Notes: generated by a model not told the origin, from the letters alone. 64,000 bases of DNA from a bacterium (GCA_016716565.1 JADJWC010000002.1:186001-250000), one strand, 5' to 3'. Numbered from the stretch's first letter, positions 37,318 through 46,636 are shown. Translations and numbers: made by a program.

Positions 37318-38021
37318 TTCTTATCACTTTTTTGTTCAAATATTGAATCCGGCAATCCTTTGTTTACCTTATAATTGGAATAAGTGAGATAAACTTTTCC
37401 GGTTTCAACCTTTTTTGAATCATCTTTCTTCTGTTTGTCATTTGAACCCCGGTCATCTCCAAATCTTTTTGGTAAACCGGAACCATCGATTGAAAACTCA
37501 AAAAGAATTGATGATGGCAGCCAAAACCCATCCGTGGTTTTCAGATAATCGAGATTGACAACAAAATTACCCTGCGGCTTTCTTGACGATTCAACTTTAA
37601 GAATAATATTTCTTTGAGTATCAACCCAGAGTGTGCTGATTATAACCTCAGCACTGCCTTCCAGCGGAATTACTTTTATTACTGAGACAGGATTTCCTTT
37701 GATTGTATCCTCTCTTTCGTAGAAAGCTGTGTATTTATAATTGAGAAAACCGAGTGGTGAGAAATTCAGTCCTGACTTCGGAAGCATAGCAAAATTTTCT
37801 GTATCGATGTGAAACTTATCCGGTTTTTTATAATAGATTGTTGCTTTCCTGTCAGGCATTTTCAGAAAGCTTACATCAATTTTTGTCTGAACATCAACCT
37901 GGTAATCTTCTACTTTATCGAATTCAGCTTTAACTTTTTCCAGAATCGCTTCCGGATTTTTTGTCTGGTTGAATACTGTTGCATATAAAACTAAGATCAG
38001 TATAAATATTTTATTAGTCAT
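37314..38021 (-). CDS. LolA-like outer-membrane lipoprotein-sorting domain protein
   Basis: The 235-residue product has a short signal peptide (MTNKIFILILVLYATVFN) and a LolA/LolB-type half-barrel: ILEKVKAEFDKVEDYQVDVQT, KKPDKFHIDTENF, and GFWLPSSILFEF. Members chaperone lipids or lipoproteins across the periplasm or act as regulators. A lysine-rich tail (about 195-235) is non-conserved. It is 16 bases downstream of the ABC permease gene, suggesting a three-gene minus-strand operon with the exporter. Confidence 0.75.
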   Translation of the reverse strand: MTNKIFILILVLYATVFNQTKNPEAILEKVKAEFDKVEDYQVDVQTKIDVSFLKMPDRKATIYYKKPDKFHIDTENFAMLPKSGLNFSPLGFLNYKYTAFYEREDTIKGNPVSVIKVIPLEGSAEVIISTLWVDTQRNIILKVESSRKPQGNFVVNLDYLKTTDGFWLPSSILFEFSIDGSGLPKRFGDDRGSNDKQKKDDSKKVETGKVYLTYSNYKVNKGLPDSIFEQKSDKK

Positions 38022-38037
38022 TTGTCTATTGAATTTA

Positions 38038-38880
38038 TTAGCTGAGAATATCTTTTTTATTAAATATGAATGAGGTTGCTGAAAAGAACACCACTATGTG
38101 ACCAGCAAGAACAAATACTGATTTCATTATTTCGCTATAATTCATTGGATCATCAAAAAAATCTCTCCAATTCATCATATAACTTGTGAAAAGATACGGT
38201 TTTAATTCCCTGAGTATTTCAACATCAAATGCAGACAGAATAATAAAAATGATGATTACTGCCATTGTTGCAACTATCGGACCGATGGCATTTTCGACAA
38301 GTGAAGAAAAGAAGATTGCAAGACTTGCAACGACCATCATACTCAAAATTGCAAATCCATAAGCTAAAGCAAACCTCCACAAAATATCGCTTTTCTCGAA
38401 AATTATAATTGCCTGGCTTCCTGCAACAATCAATTCCCCGCTGCCGAAAATGATTAGCCCGATTACGAGACTCATAAATGCCAGGAAAAGGATTAATGAG
38501 CTTGTATAAATCAACCCTCCAAGAAACTTTGAGGTTACAATCTGCATCCTTGATACAGGTCTTGTAACAAGCAATCTGTATGTTCCGGCTGTAGCTTCGC
38601 CGGCAAGCAGATCACCCGCAACCAATGTTATTAAGAAAGGAATATGAATAGTTAATGCATTCAGTATTATGTACGAAATCCAGTATCCGTTAAGAAGATT
38701 CCCCACCAGCACGAATGAATCCCGCAAACCTCTCGTGACAAAATTTATTGATTCTTCCCCTTCCAGATACATTGCCAGATGAAGTAAAGGAACAAGAATT
38801 CCGATTGCGATAAATCCAATGTAGGTGCGCCATTTCCTGAAAATTTTTAACAGCTCAATTCTAACAAGTGTGTTAATCAT
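38038..38880 (-). CDS. ABC-2 type transport permease
   Basis: The 280-residue membrane protein has six TM segments and the ABC-2 family pattern: LVRIELLKIFRKWRTYIGF at the start, then GDLLAGEATAGTYRLLVTRPVSR, the hallmark stretch in the cytoplasmic loop. It overlaps the ATP-binding gene by 4 bases, showing translational coupling. This is an export system of unknown substrate. Confidence 0.9.
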   Translation of the reverse strand: MINTLVRIELLKIFRKWRTYIGFIAIGILVPLLHLAMYLEGEESINFVTRGLRDSFVLVGNLLNGYWISYIILNALTIHIPFLITLVAGDLLAGEATAGTYRLLVTRPVSRMQIVTSKFLGGLIYTSSLILFLAFMSLVIGLIIFGSGELIVAGSQAIIIFEKSDILWRFALAYGFAILSMMVVASLAIFFSSLVENAIGPIVATMAVIIIFIILSAFDVEILRELKPYLFTSYMMNWRDFFDDPMNYSEIMKSVFVLAGHIVVFFSATSFIFNKKDILS

Positions 38881-39800
38881 TTGGCACCGGATGTTATGCT
38901 GAGGAAATAATCTTCAAGCGAACGAACAGGAACTAGTGCATTTACCATAATTCCGTTTTCAACGAGATATTTATTGATGATCGGAATTTCATTTTGTTCA
39001 AGATTTAAACTGATTTTATTTCCGGTGAATGTTTCAACTTGATTTATCCATTTAGTTGTCTCAAGAATTTTCTTCACAGATTCAACGTTTTCAACTTCGA
39101 TTGTTACTTTAAGCTTGTTTGAATTAAGAAGTTTGCTTACTTCTCCCTCAACAATCTTTTTACCTTTGTTAATAATTATCATACGGTTAGCAACGAGCTC
39201 AATCTCAGATAAAATATGCGATGAAAGGAATATTGTCTTGTTTTCTTCTTTACTTAAACGAATAATTAAATCTCTGATTTCCTTCATCCCTTGTGGGTCA
39301 AGTCCGGTTGTTGGTTCATCAAGAACTATAAGTTCGGGATCGTGCAATAAAGTCTGAGCAATCCCTAATCTCTGCTTCATTCCGTGCGAATAAGTTTTGA
39401 CTTTGCTTTTTGCCCTGTCTTTTAATCCGACAAGTTCCAACAATTCCATTATTCTCTTTCGGGATACCTCTTTTCCTGAGATTTTAGCCAATATTTCAAG
39501 GTTTTTGATCGCAGGCAGATATAGATAAAAATCTGGTTTTTCTACTATCGCACCGATGTTAGTGAGAATCTCTTTTCGATTTTCTAAAAGAGATTTTCCA
39601 AAAATATTAATAGTTCCCGATGTTGGAGAGATTAATGAAAGAATCATTCTGATTGTAGTGCTTTTACCAGCACCATTCGGGCCAAGAAATCCGAACACGT
39701 CTCCTCTGTTTACATTTAAATCCAATTCATCAACAGCGAGTACGTCTTTGAACCTTTTACTTAATGAAGAAATCTCAATTACTTTTTCAGATGAACTCAA
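38877..39800 (-). CDS. ABC transporter ATP-binding protein
   Basis: The 307-residue protein has all nucleotide-binding motifs: Walker A GPNGAGKST (about 39-47), signature YSHGMKQRLGIAQ (about 138-150), Walker B LIVLDEPTTGLDP, and the switch histidine SSHI. A ~80-residue C-terminal extension (KLKVTIEVENVESVKKI) is typical of drug-export or gliding-type ATPases. The start codon is TTG at 39798-39800, directly after an in-frame TAA, so no earlier start is possible. It precedes the permease with a 4-base overlap. Confidence 0.95.
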   Translation of the reverse strand: MSSSEKVIEISSLSKRFKDVLAVDELDLNVNRGDVFGFLGPNGAGKSTTIRMILSLISPTSGTINIFGKSLLENRKEILTNIGAIVEKPDFYLYLPAIKNLEILAKISGKEVSRKRIMELLELVGLKDRAKSKVKTYSHGMKQRLGIAQTLLHDPELIVLDEPTTGLDPQGMKEIRDLIIRLSKEENKTIFLSSHILSEIELVANRMIIINKGKKIVEGEVSKLLNSNKLKVTIEVENVESVKKILETTKWINQVETFTGNKISLNLEQNEIPIINKYLVENGIMVNALVPVRSLEDYFLSITSGAK

Positions 39801-40007
39801 TTATTCACTTAATATTATGGATGTCAATTCAAAACTAATGTAAAATTTTCTGGCACGAAACTAATTTTAGATGAGCGGCAAACGGTCTCCATAAAAATTT
39901 TAGATTCAAATCAAAATTTAAAACGAGAAAACAGAAAAAAAATTTTTCCAAACGTGGCAAATTTAATTTGCAATTTTTAAAAAATATTATGAAGTTAGCA
40001 TTGCCTT

Positions 40008-40083
40008 GTTGGAGTAAAAAAATTTTGAAAACTTGTTATGCTGTTTCTTCTTCAAAGAAGTTTTACTTCCTTTAGACTCCAAC
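40008..40083 (+). promoter_or_regulatory. Nested hairpin in the leader region before ribonucleotide reductase
   Basis: Outer stem GTTGGAGT (40008-40015) with ACTCCAAC (40076-40083), inner stem AAAACTT (40028-40034) with AAGTTTT (40058-40064). It lies about 120 bases upstream of the nrdJ ATG, in the 405-base gap 39801-40205, which otherwise holds only AT-rich DNA with no visible gene. No B12 riboswitch consensus (GCCACTG) was found. A leader control element is possible. Confidence 0.4.
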
Positions 40084-40205
40084 TCAAAATCAATTTAATA
40101 GTTTTTTTGTTATTTTAAAATAATTACTTATTAAGTGAATATCCTTCTTCTTTTAAATAACTTTTATTCAATAATTTTTGACCAACTAAAAACCGGGAGA
40201 GTTTG

Positions 40206-43200
40206 ATGCAGGTAAAAAGACTTTTCACTACAGCTGGTAAAGACCCTCTTTCAACAATCAAATTTGCAAAGCGCAGATCCGAGATAAAAAATCCCGATGG
40301 CTCAATTGTATTTAAAATGGAAGATGTATCTGTCCCTGAAAGCTGGTCACAGGTAGCCACAGATATCATCGCACAAAAGTATTTCAGAAAAGCCGGCATC
40401 CCGAAACTCCTGGTAAAAGCTTTTGAAGAAGGTGTTCCTGAGTGGCTGCAGCCATCAGTAGCTGACAAAGATCGACTTAATACTCTCCCCGAAGATGACC
40501 GTTTTACCTCCGAGCGTGATTCCCGCCAGGTTTTCCACAGATTGGCTGGCTGCTGGACTTACTGGGGCTGGAAAGGCGGTTATTTTGATACAGAAGAAGA
40601 TGCCAAAGCTTTTTATGATGAACTAATGTATATGCTTGCAAACCAGTATGCCGCTCCAAACAGCCCACAATGGTTCAATACGGGCTTAAATTGGGCTTAT
40701 GGAATTACCGGACCTTCTCAGGGACATTATTATGTCGATTACCAAACCGGTGAATTGGTTTCATCGACAGATGCTTACACTCACCCTCAGCCGCACGCCT
40801 GTTTCATTCAATCTGTGAGTGATGACTTAGTAAATGAAGGCGGAATAATGGATCTCTGGGTTCGTGAAGCCAGGCTATTTAAATATGGTTCCGGAACTGG
40901 TTCAAACTTTTCCGATTTAAGAGGAAATAACGAGCCTCTGAGCGGCGGCGGCAAATCCTCAGGTTTGATGTCATTCCTGAAGATAGGTGATCGCTCTGCT
41001 GGTGCAATTAAATCAGGCGGAACAACCAGAAGAGCAGCAAAAATGGTCACACTTGATCTTGATCATCCTGATATTGAAGAATTTGTTAATTGGAAAGTGG
41101 TTGAAGAACAGAAAGTTGCTTCACTTGTTGCAGGATCGCAGCTCGCTAATTTCCATTTAAATAATATTATGTCAGCCTGCCATTCCGAGCATCCTGAAAA
41201 TGACAGATTCAACAAGCATGTAAATAAAAGATTAAAAGCAGCAGTTCTTGAAGCCCGCAAAGCAATGATACCAAATAATTACATTGAGCGGGTTATCCAG
41301 CTTGCAAAACAGGGTTTCAAATCAATTGAATTTCCTGAATATGACACTGATTGGAATTCAGATTCTTATGCTACTGTTTCAGGACAAAATTCAAATAACT
41401 CCATCAGAGTTACTAACGATTTTATGAATGCAGTTCTTGATGATAAAGATTGGAATTTGTACTGGAGAATAGAAAAACGAAAAGCAAAAAATGAAAACCG
41501 GAATCCAAAGCCATGTAAAACTTTAAGAGCAAGAGATTTATGGAATGATATTTCATTCGCTGCGTGGTCTTCTGCTGATCCCGGAATCCAATTTCATAAT
41601 AACATTAATGATTGGCACACCTGTCCTGAAAGCGGTGAAATTCGTGCATCAAATCCTTGCAGTGAGTATATGTTTCTTGATGATACTGCGTGCAATCTCG
41701 CTTCACTCAATCTTGTTAAGTTCTACAATATCAAAGAAAAGAAATTTAGTGTTGATGAATACCGTCACGCTTCGAGGATATGGACAATAGTTCTTGAAAT
41801 CAGTGTTACGATGGCGCAATTCCCGAGCAGAAATATTGCAAAATTAAGTTATGAGTACAGAACTCTTGGTTTAGGTTATGCAAACCTCGGAACTTTACTT
41901 ATGCTTCAGGGAATTCCTTATGACAGTAATGAAGGATTTGCGATCTGCGGAGCTTTGACTGCAATAATGCATATGTCAGCCTATACCGCTTCCGCAGAAA
42001 TGAGCAAAGAACTTGGATCTTTCCCGGGTTTTAAGCAGAATAAAAAACATATGCTTCGTGTAATCAGAAATCATAAACGAGCAGCTTACAATGTTCCAAA
42101 TGAGGAATATGAAAACCTAAAAATTTATCCGGTTGGAATTAATCCCAAACACTGTCCATCAGATTTGTTGAAAGCAGCAAGAGAAGATGCTGACAGAGCG
42201 CTGGAACTTGGTGAGCAGTTCGGATTTCGTAATGCACAGGTTACCGTTATCGCTCCAACAGGAACAATAGGACTTGTGATGGATTGCGATACTACCGGTG
42301 TTGAACCAGACTTCGCACTTGTGAAATTCAAGAAGCTTGCCGGCGGTGGTTATTTCAAAATTATCAATCAGTCCATTCCACCTGCCTTGGAAAGATTAGG
42401 ATATAATAAAGACCAGATAAACGAAATTGTGAAGTACGCAAATGGTCAGGGAACGCTGCAAGGTTGTCCATATATCAACCCGGAATCATTGAAAGCTAAA
42501 GGTTTTACTGAAGAAGCCATTTCCAAAGTTGAAAAGACGCTACCAACAGTATTTGAAATCAGCTTTGCTTTTAATCAGTTTACGTTGGGAAGAGATTTCC
42601 TTCTCAACAATCTTGAAATTGATGAATCTAAAATTGACCGCTTTGATTTCAACCTTTTAGAAGAAATTGGATTTTCCCGGCAGGAAATTGCATCTGCAAA
42701 CGATTACGTCTGCGGGACTATGACGATTGAAGGCGCTCCATTCCTAAGACACGAACACTACCCTGTTTTCGATTGCGCTAACAAATGCGGAAAGAAAGGG
42801 ACAAGATTCATTCGTGCATTGGCACATATTAAGATGATGGCTGCAGCACAGCCGTTTATTTCCGGTGCAATTTCAAAGACAATCAATCTTCCTAACCAAT
42901 CAACAATTGAAGATGTAAAAGATGCTTATATGCAATCCTGGAAGTTGGGAGTAAAAGCTAATGCGCTTTACAGGGATGGTTCAAAGCTTTCGCAGCCGTT
43001 GAATACTTTGAGTGAAGAAGATGTTGAAGCATTGATTGAAGACAAAGAAAAGCACGATATGGTAAAAGTTGCGGAAAGAATAATACACCGCTATATAGCA
43101 AAGAGGAGAAGGTTACCGGACAGAAGATCTGGTTATACACAGAAAGCAAAAATTAACGGGCAATCCGTTTACATCAGAACCGGTGAATATGATAACGGAC

Positions 43201-43802
43201 AGATTGGTGAAATATTTATCGATATGCATCGTGAAGGCGCAGCATTCCGAAGCTTGCTGAACTGCTTTGCAATTTCAATTTCGCTTGGATTGCAGCACGG
43301 CGTTCCATTAGAAGAGTTCGTGGATGCATTTGTATTTACAAGATTTGAACCGAGCGGAATTGTAACCGGCAACGAAAAAATTAAGATGGCTACTTCTGTA
43401 ATTGATTATATATTCAGAGAGCTTGCGGTTACTTATTTAAATCGATTTGATCTCGCACATATTGAGCCTGAAGAAATTAAATCAAAAGCTTCTCCGGGGA
43501 TTGTTAAGAAGTTTGCTGAACCTGATTTTATAAGCGAAGAAATCGTAAGTGAAAGACTTGTCGAGCTTGATAAAGATAATGTGGATGATTTCTCTAAACC
43601 CACAAGACCTCAAAACTCACACTTAAAGCGTGATATGCCAACTGCAACTAGTAAAAAAGCTGAATTGAATACACAAGTTAAAATGGCAATTGAACGCGGT
43701 TACACTGGCGATATCTGCACAGAATGCCAAAGTATGACAATGGTAAGAAACGGAACCTGCCTGAAATGTATGACCTGCGGCTCTACTTCGGGTTGTAGTT
43801 AA
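40206..43802 (+). CDS. nrdJ: Vitamin B12-dependent (class II) ribonucleotide reductase
   Basis: The 1198-residue enzyme (ATG at 40206, with GGGAGAG upstream; a TTG at 40203 is just one codon earlier) makes dNTPs using adenosylcobalamin, with or without oxygen. Seen: FKYGSGTGSNFSDLRG, LSGGGKSSGLMSFLK, the active-site motif N483-P-C485-S-E487, and QVTVIAPTGTIG. The C-terminal tail has the thiol pairs of CTECQSMTMV ... CLKCMTCGS, which reload the active-site disulfide. No class I or III partner gene is near. A terminator follows at 43826. Confidence 0.96.
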   Translation: MQVKRLFTTAGKDPLSTIKFAKRRSEIKNPDGSIVFKMEDVSVPESWSQVATDIIAQKYFRKAGIPKLLVKAFEEGVPEWLQPSVADKDRLNTLPEDDRFTSERDSRQVFHRLAGCWTYWGWKGGYFDTEEDAKAFYDELMYMLANQYAAPNSPQWFNTGLNWAYGITGPSQGHYYVDYQTGELVSSTDAYTHPQPHACFIQSVSDDLVNEGGIMDLWVREARLFKYGSGTGSNFSDLRGNNEPLSGGGKSSGLMSFLKIGDRSAGAIKSGGTTRRAAKMVTLDLDHPDIEEFVNWKVVEEQKVASLVAGSQLANFHLNNIMSACHSEHPENDRFNKHVNKRLKAAVLEARKAMIPNNYIERVIQLAKQGFKSIEFPEYDTDWNSDSYATVSGQNSNNSIRVTNDFMNAVLDDKDWNLYWRIEKRKAKNENRNPKPCKTLRARDLWNDISFAAWSSADPGIQFHNNINDWHTCPESGEIRASNPCSEYMFLDDTACNLASLNLVKFYNIKEKKFSVDEYRHASRIWTIVLEISVTMAQFPSRNIAKLSYEYRTLGLGYANLGTLLMLQGIPYDSNEGFAICGALTAIMHMSAYTASAEMSKELGSFPGFKQNKKHMLRVIRNHKRAAYNVPNEEYENLKIYPVGINPKHCPSDLLKAAREDADRALELGEQFGFRNAQVTVIAPTGTIGLVMDCDTTGVEPDFALVKFKKLAGGGYFKIINQSIPPALERLGYNKDQINEIVKYANGQGTLQGCPYINPESLKAKGFTEEAISKVEKTLPTVFEISFAFNQFTLGRDFLLNNLEIDESKIDRFDFNLLEEIGFSRQEIASANDYVCGTMTIEGAPFLRHEHYPVFDCANKCGKKGTRFIRALAHIKMMAAAQPFISGAISKTINLPNQSTIEDVKDAYMQSWKLGVKANALYRDGSKLSQPLNTLSEEDVEALIEDKEKHDMVKVAERIIHRYIAKRRRLPDRRSGYTQKAKINGQSVYIRTGEYDNGQIGEIFIDMHREGAAFRSLLNCFAISISLGLQHGVPLEEFVDAFVFTRFEPSGIVTGNEKIKMATSVIDYIFRELAVTYLNRFDLAHIEPEEIKSKASPGIVKKFAEPDFISEEIVSERLVELDKDNVDDFSKPTRPQNSHLKRDMPTATSKKAELNTQVKMAIERGYTGDICTECQSMTMVRNGTCLKCMTCGSTSGCS

Positions 43803-43825
43803 TTTCTAAGAAATATTAGTTACGT

Positions 43826-43857
43826 AAAAGCCATTCTCAAAAGGAATGGCTTTTTTA
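43826..43857 (+). terminator. Rho-independent terminator of nrdJ
   Basis: A stem AAGCCATTC/GAATGGCTT (around 43828-43836 with 43844-43852) has a TCAAAAG loop and is followed by TTTTTATT. Confidence 0.95.
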
Positions 43858-43868
43858 TTAACGGTGTT

Positions 43869-44082
43869 GTGCCTAAGCTGCTGCCCATAACAAGAATGCA
43901 GAACTAAAACACAACAGCCAATGATTAAGCAAACTGTGCTTATCTTTCTTTGCAAGCACGGTTTGCAAGTTAATTAATTAGAACGAACACCTTGAACAGC
44001 AAACTTTACACGAAACGACAAACCCGAAAACCTCTAAAATGCCAAATGCGAATTGGCAGTCAGCTTGAGGCACGGGTTAGGT
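43869..44082 (-). mobile_element. attC-like folded recombination site
   Basis: Arms GTGCCTAAGCTGCTGCC (43869-43885) and GGCAGTCAGCTTGAGGCAC (44055-44073) pair except for two unpaired bases in the longer arm, the kind of extrahelical bases that direct integron integrase strand choice. The core 44076-44082 is GTTAGGT, matching GTTRRRY; its partner at the far arm is only a poor match. Inside are two more hairpins: GCAAACTGTGCTT/AAGCACGGTTTGC (43929-43941 with 43954-43966, one mismatch) and TGCCAA/TTGGCA (44040-44045 with 44053-44058). At about 215 bases it is longer than common attC sites. Confidence 0.5.
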
Positions 44083-44903
44083 GTTTATTTAATATAACCG
44101 TTTCCATTCTATACAATTAAAAATTTCTGTTAATCGTCCTACATAGTTTAAGCCAGTTTCACTACTATCTACCACGTTTGATGGGTTTGGTAAATAAGTT
44201 AAATCTTTATTTAGGTTGTTTACTAATACACAGATGACTTGCTTATCAAAGCAATCTGATTTGATTTCATCGACAGTTTCGTAATATGTGTAAGTCACAC
44301 CTTTTTGATGATCAACGCTATTAGGATCATAAACTAAAACGTATTTACCTGTTGTATCATTTTTAAATTTTTCAATCTCAACTGTTCTTAATGCAATACA
44401 ACTATTTAATTCAACCGTGTCTAATTAAGTCTTACTATTGTTATTTTGTAAAATATCATTTGATAATGAATTTATTGAATCAACAATAATAGAAAAGTCT
44501 GATTGTGATAAACTGGCTATGCCCTTGTAAATGAATTTACCGTGAGATTCAGTGGCTAGATTAAGTATAAAAAGAGAATCTTTTTGTTGTGCTAAAACTG
44601 TCGTGAATTTTGAGAAAATACCATAAGGACCTAAAAGTGCAGCAAAAAGAATGTGTTTATCATTGTAAAATGTATCAATAAATTCATACTCATTCGGATA
44701 ATATTGATTTGGCAAGTATGAATCCAAATAACATATTTTATCAGTTGGTTCCGCGGTTCTGATTTCATCAAACCAGTATTCTTTAATTTCCTTTTCGGTT
44801 TTAGAAGAAACCATATTACCTATTCTCTTAAAAGTACAACAAGCAGAAATTAGAACTGAAATAAGAATTAAAATTGAGATTGGTATTTTCATAAACACCT
44901 AAC
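44076..44903 (-). mobile_element. Putative integron-type gene cassette, flanked by 13-bp inverted core sites
   Basis: GTTAGGTGTTTAT at 44076-44088 and its exact inverted copy at 44891-44903 bound a single-frame region. In cassette orientation (minus), GTTAGGTG lies 4 bases ahead of the ATG at 44892, and CACCTAAC follows the last stop with 5 bases between, leading into the folded attC-like element. This is the order of an integron cassette: core, gene, attC. No integrase is in the window. The left boundary lies directly after the nrdJ terminator. Confidence 0.5.
44089..44892 (-). pseudogene. Cassette-borne lipoprotein-type ORF interrupted by one in-frame TAA
   Basis: From the ATG at 44892 a 155-residue frame with a lipoprotein signal (ILILISVLISAC) ends at TAA 44425-44427. 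The same frame continues immediately, without a start codon near, for 111 codons (first usable GTG at 44296-44298) to the stop at 44089. The joint frame is 267 sense or stop codons. Either one base change made a nonsense stop in a ~267-residue protein, or a lipoprotein and a startless second gene abut by chance. The first half has RTAEPTDKICYLDSYLPNQYY (quoted in part) and LNLATESHGKFIYKG; the second has YVLVYDPNSVDHQKG and IEWKRLY. No family is recognised. Confidence 0.55.
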
Positions 44904-44936
44904 TAATACTTATACTGCAATGATTTATTGCTTAAA

Positions 44937-44972
44937 GAACGTAGATATGCGTACAGTTGCATATCAACGTTC
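44937..44972 (-). terminator. Long hairpin after the NlpC/P60 gene
   Basis: GAACGTAGATATGC (44937-44950) and GCATATCAACGTTC (44959-44972) pair over 14 bases with one mismatch around an 8-base loop. On the minus strand it is followed only by TTTAAGC, so termination is less certain. It lies between the cassette edge and the stop at 45090; a remnant of another recombination site is an alternative. Confidence 0.5.
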
Positions 44973-45089
44973 CATTTGTGTTAAAATTTCCTCAAAATCT
45001 TAATATTTAAAAATAGTTCGTGCATATCTATCATCCGGATTAATTTCAGTAATACAAACCAAATAATCAATTTGAATTTACAATACCCA

Positions 45090-45779
45090 TCATTGCGTTT
45101 TCTCCGTCAACCCATTCGATTCAAACCGTCTCGCACCCATATAGGTTCTTGAGTAATAATCATAATCAAGCGCAGTTATAGTTACACCTTTTTTTGTGCT
45201 TGCGTGCGCAAAGAGATTATCGCCAATGTAAATACCAACGTGCCCGGGCTTTACTCTTTTTCGTGTGTTAAAAAATACAAGGTCACCAACTTTCAGCTCT
45301 TCGCCTTTATCAATTACGCTTCCCTGTGTGTACTGTAATCTCGCAGATCGTTCGAGTGGAAGATTGAAAACATCCTTAAAAATTATCTGAGTAAATGCAG
45401 AACAATCCATTCCGGCTTTTGTGTTCCCGCCATATTTGTATGGAGTTCCTAGGTATTTGATAATTTCCATTAGCATCTTTTCCCTAATAGTCGTATAATC
45501 ATATCCCGGAACATCAAATGTGTATTCAGTTTCTTTTACTGCGAGAAGACTTGAAACGTCAACATCCGGTTCTTCTAATGGTAGTTCGCTTGGATCTTTT
45601 AAATCCAGGTTAAGATCTACGATCATTGAGTCATCTTCGGAAGTAAACCTTACAGAAGATTTATCTTTGTCTTCGTCGGGAGTTTTTTTACCAAAACGGA
45701 TAGTGTTGCTTGATGAGCAGGAGAAAATAAGCAGCAATGAAAAGAAGAAAATGAATATTTGCGCAATTGGGATTCTCAA
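45090..45779 (-). CDS. NlpC/P60 family peptidoglycan hydrolase, lipoprotein
   Basis: The 229-residue protein has a lipobox (LLLIFSC, C21) and a C-terminal NlpC/P60 endopeptidase domain (about 95-220). The catalytic residues are C126 in GMDCSAFTQ, H180 in KPGHVGIYIGD and H192 in LFAHAS. The domain cuts D-Glu-diaminopimelate bonds in peptidoglycan stems. The acidic segment between lipobox and domain (35-90) has no known fold. It starts 2 bases after the rpoD stop and so belongs to the same transcript. Confidence 0.9.
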   Translation of the reverse strand: MRIPIAQIFIFFFSLLLIFSCSSSNTIRFGKKTPDEDKDKSSVRFTSEDDSMIVDLNLDLKDPSELPLEEPDVDVSSLLAVKETEYTFDVPGYDYTTIREKMLMEIIKYLGTPYKYGGNTKAGMDCSAFTQIIFKDVFNLPLERSARLQYTQGSVIDKGEELKVGDLVFFNTRKRVKPGHVGIYIGDNLFAHASTKKGVTITALDYDYYSRTYMGARRFESNGLTEKTQ

Positions 45780-45781
45780 CT

Positions 45782-46636
45782 TCAGCCAAGATATTTTTTT
45801 AATTCCTTGCTTCGGGTTGTATTTCGCAGCCGTCGAATGGCTTTTTCTTTGATCTGGCGGACTCTTTCACGAGTCAGATTGAACTTTTCACCAATCTCTT
45901 CCAGAGTTAGCGGTTCATCACAATCTATTCCGAAATAAAGTTTTACCACTTCTGCTTCTCGCGCTGAAAGCTTGGATAAAGCTCTCTGAATTTCTTCTCT
46001 GAACGATTCATTCATTAAAGTGTCGTCGGGTGAAGGTTCGTCCGGATTTTCAAGTACATCAAGAAGACGATTTTCTTCGCTTGATGAAAAAGGTGCATCC
46101 ATTGATAAGTGTTTTGCTGACAAATTCATTGCTTCAGAAACTTCCTCAACGTCCATTTGGAGTTCTTCTGCCAACTCTTCGGGACTCGGTTCTCTTTCGA
46201 ATTCCTGCTCCAGATTACTGTATGCTTTACCGATTTTATTTAAAGCACCGACACGATTCAAAGGAAGTCTTACAATTCGTGATTGTTCTGCAAGCGCTTG
46301 CATAATTGATTGGCGAATCCACCATACAGCATACGAAATAAATTTAAAGCCGCGCGTTTCATCAAATCTTCTCGCAGCTTTAATTAGTCCGAGATTGCCT
46401 TCATTTATCAAATCGCCAAGTGAAAGCCCCTGATTCTGATATTGCTTTGCAACACTAACCACAAACCGCAAATTTGCCTTGGTTAATTTTTCGAGAGCAC
46501 CTGCGTCGCCTTCTTTGATTTTTCTTGCAAGCTCTATCTCCTGCTCGGCAGTAAGCAGAGTAACTTTCCCGATGTCGTGGAAATATTTATCCAGCGCCTG
46601 CGAATCTCTTTGTGTAAATTGCTTTGTGATTTTCAC
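45782..46636 (-). CDS. rpoD: RNA polymerase sigma-70 factor, primary type without region 1.1
   Basis: The 284-residue product lacks region 1.1, as in Bacteroidota/Chlorobiota primary sigmas. Seen: region 1.2 ALDKYFHDIGKVTLLTAEQE, region 2 with NLGLIKAARRFDETRGFKF and YAVWWIRQSIMQAL, region 3 ELAEELQMD, and region 4 LTLEEIGEKFNLTRERVRQIKEKAIRRL. The start codon is GTG, overlapping the stop of the upstream EutN-like gene as GTGA. It directs the housekeeping promoter set. The overlap makes its translation coupled to the vertex-protein gene. Confidence 0.93.
   Translation of the reverse strand: MKITKQFTQRDSQALDKYFHDIGKVTLLTAEQEIELARKIKEGDAGALEKLTKANLRFVVSVAKQYQNQGLSLGDLINEGNLGLIKAARRFDETRGFKFISYAVWWIRQSIMQALAEQSRIVRLPLNRVGALNKIGKAYSNLEQEFEREPSPEELAEELQMDVEEVSEAMNLSAKHLSMDAPFSSSEENRLLDVLENPDEPSPDDTLMNESFREEIQRALSKLSAREAEVVKLYFGIDCDEPLTLEEIGEKFNLTRERVRQIKEKAIRRLRNTTRSKELKKYLG

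Noticed and set aside
39841..40205. B12 riboswitch before nrdJ
   Set aside because: No GCCACTG-type box or the expected long B12 fold was visible, only the nested stem described.
43861..44088. CRISPR array or ordinary terminator cluster
   Set aside because: There is no periodic direct repeat with spacers; the arms form one long nested fold with an integron-type core.
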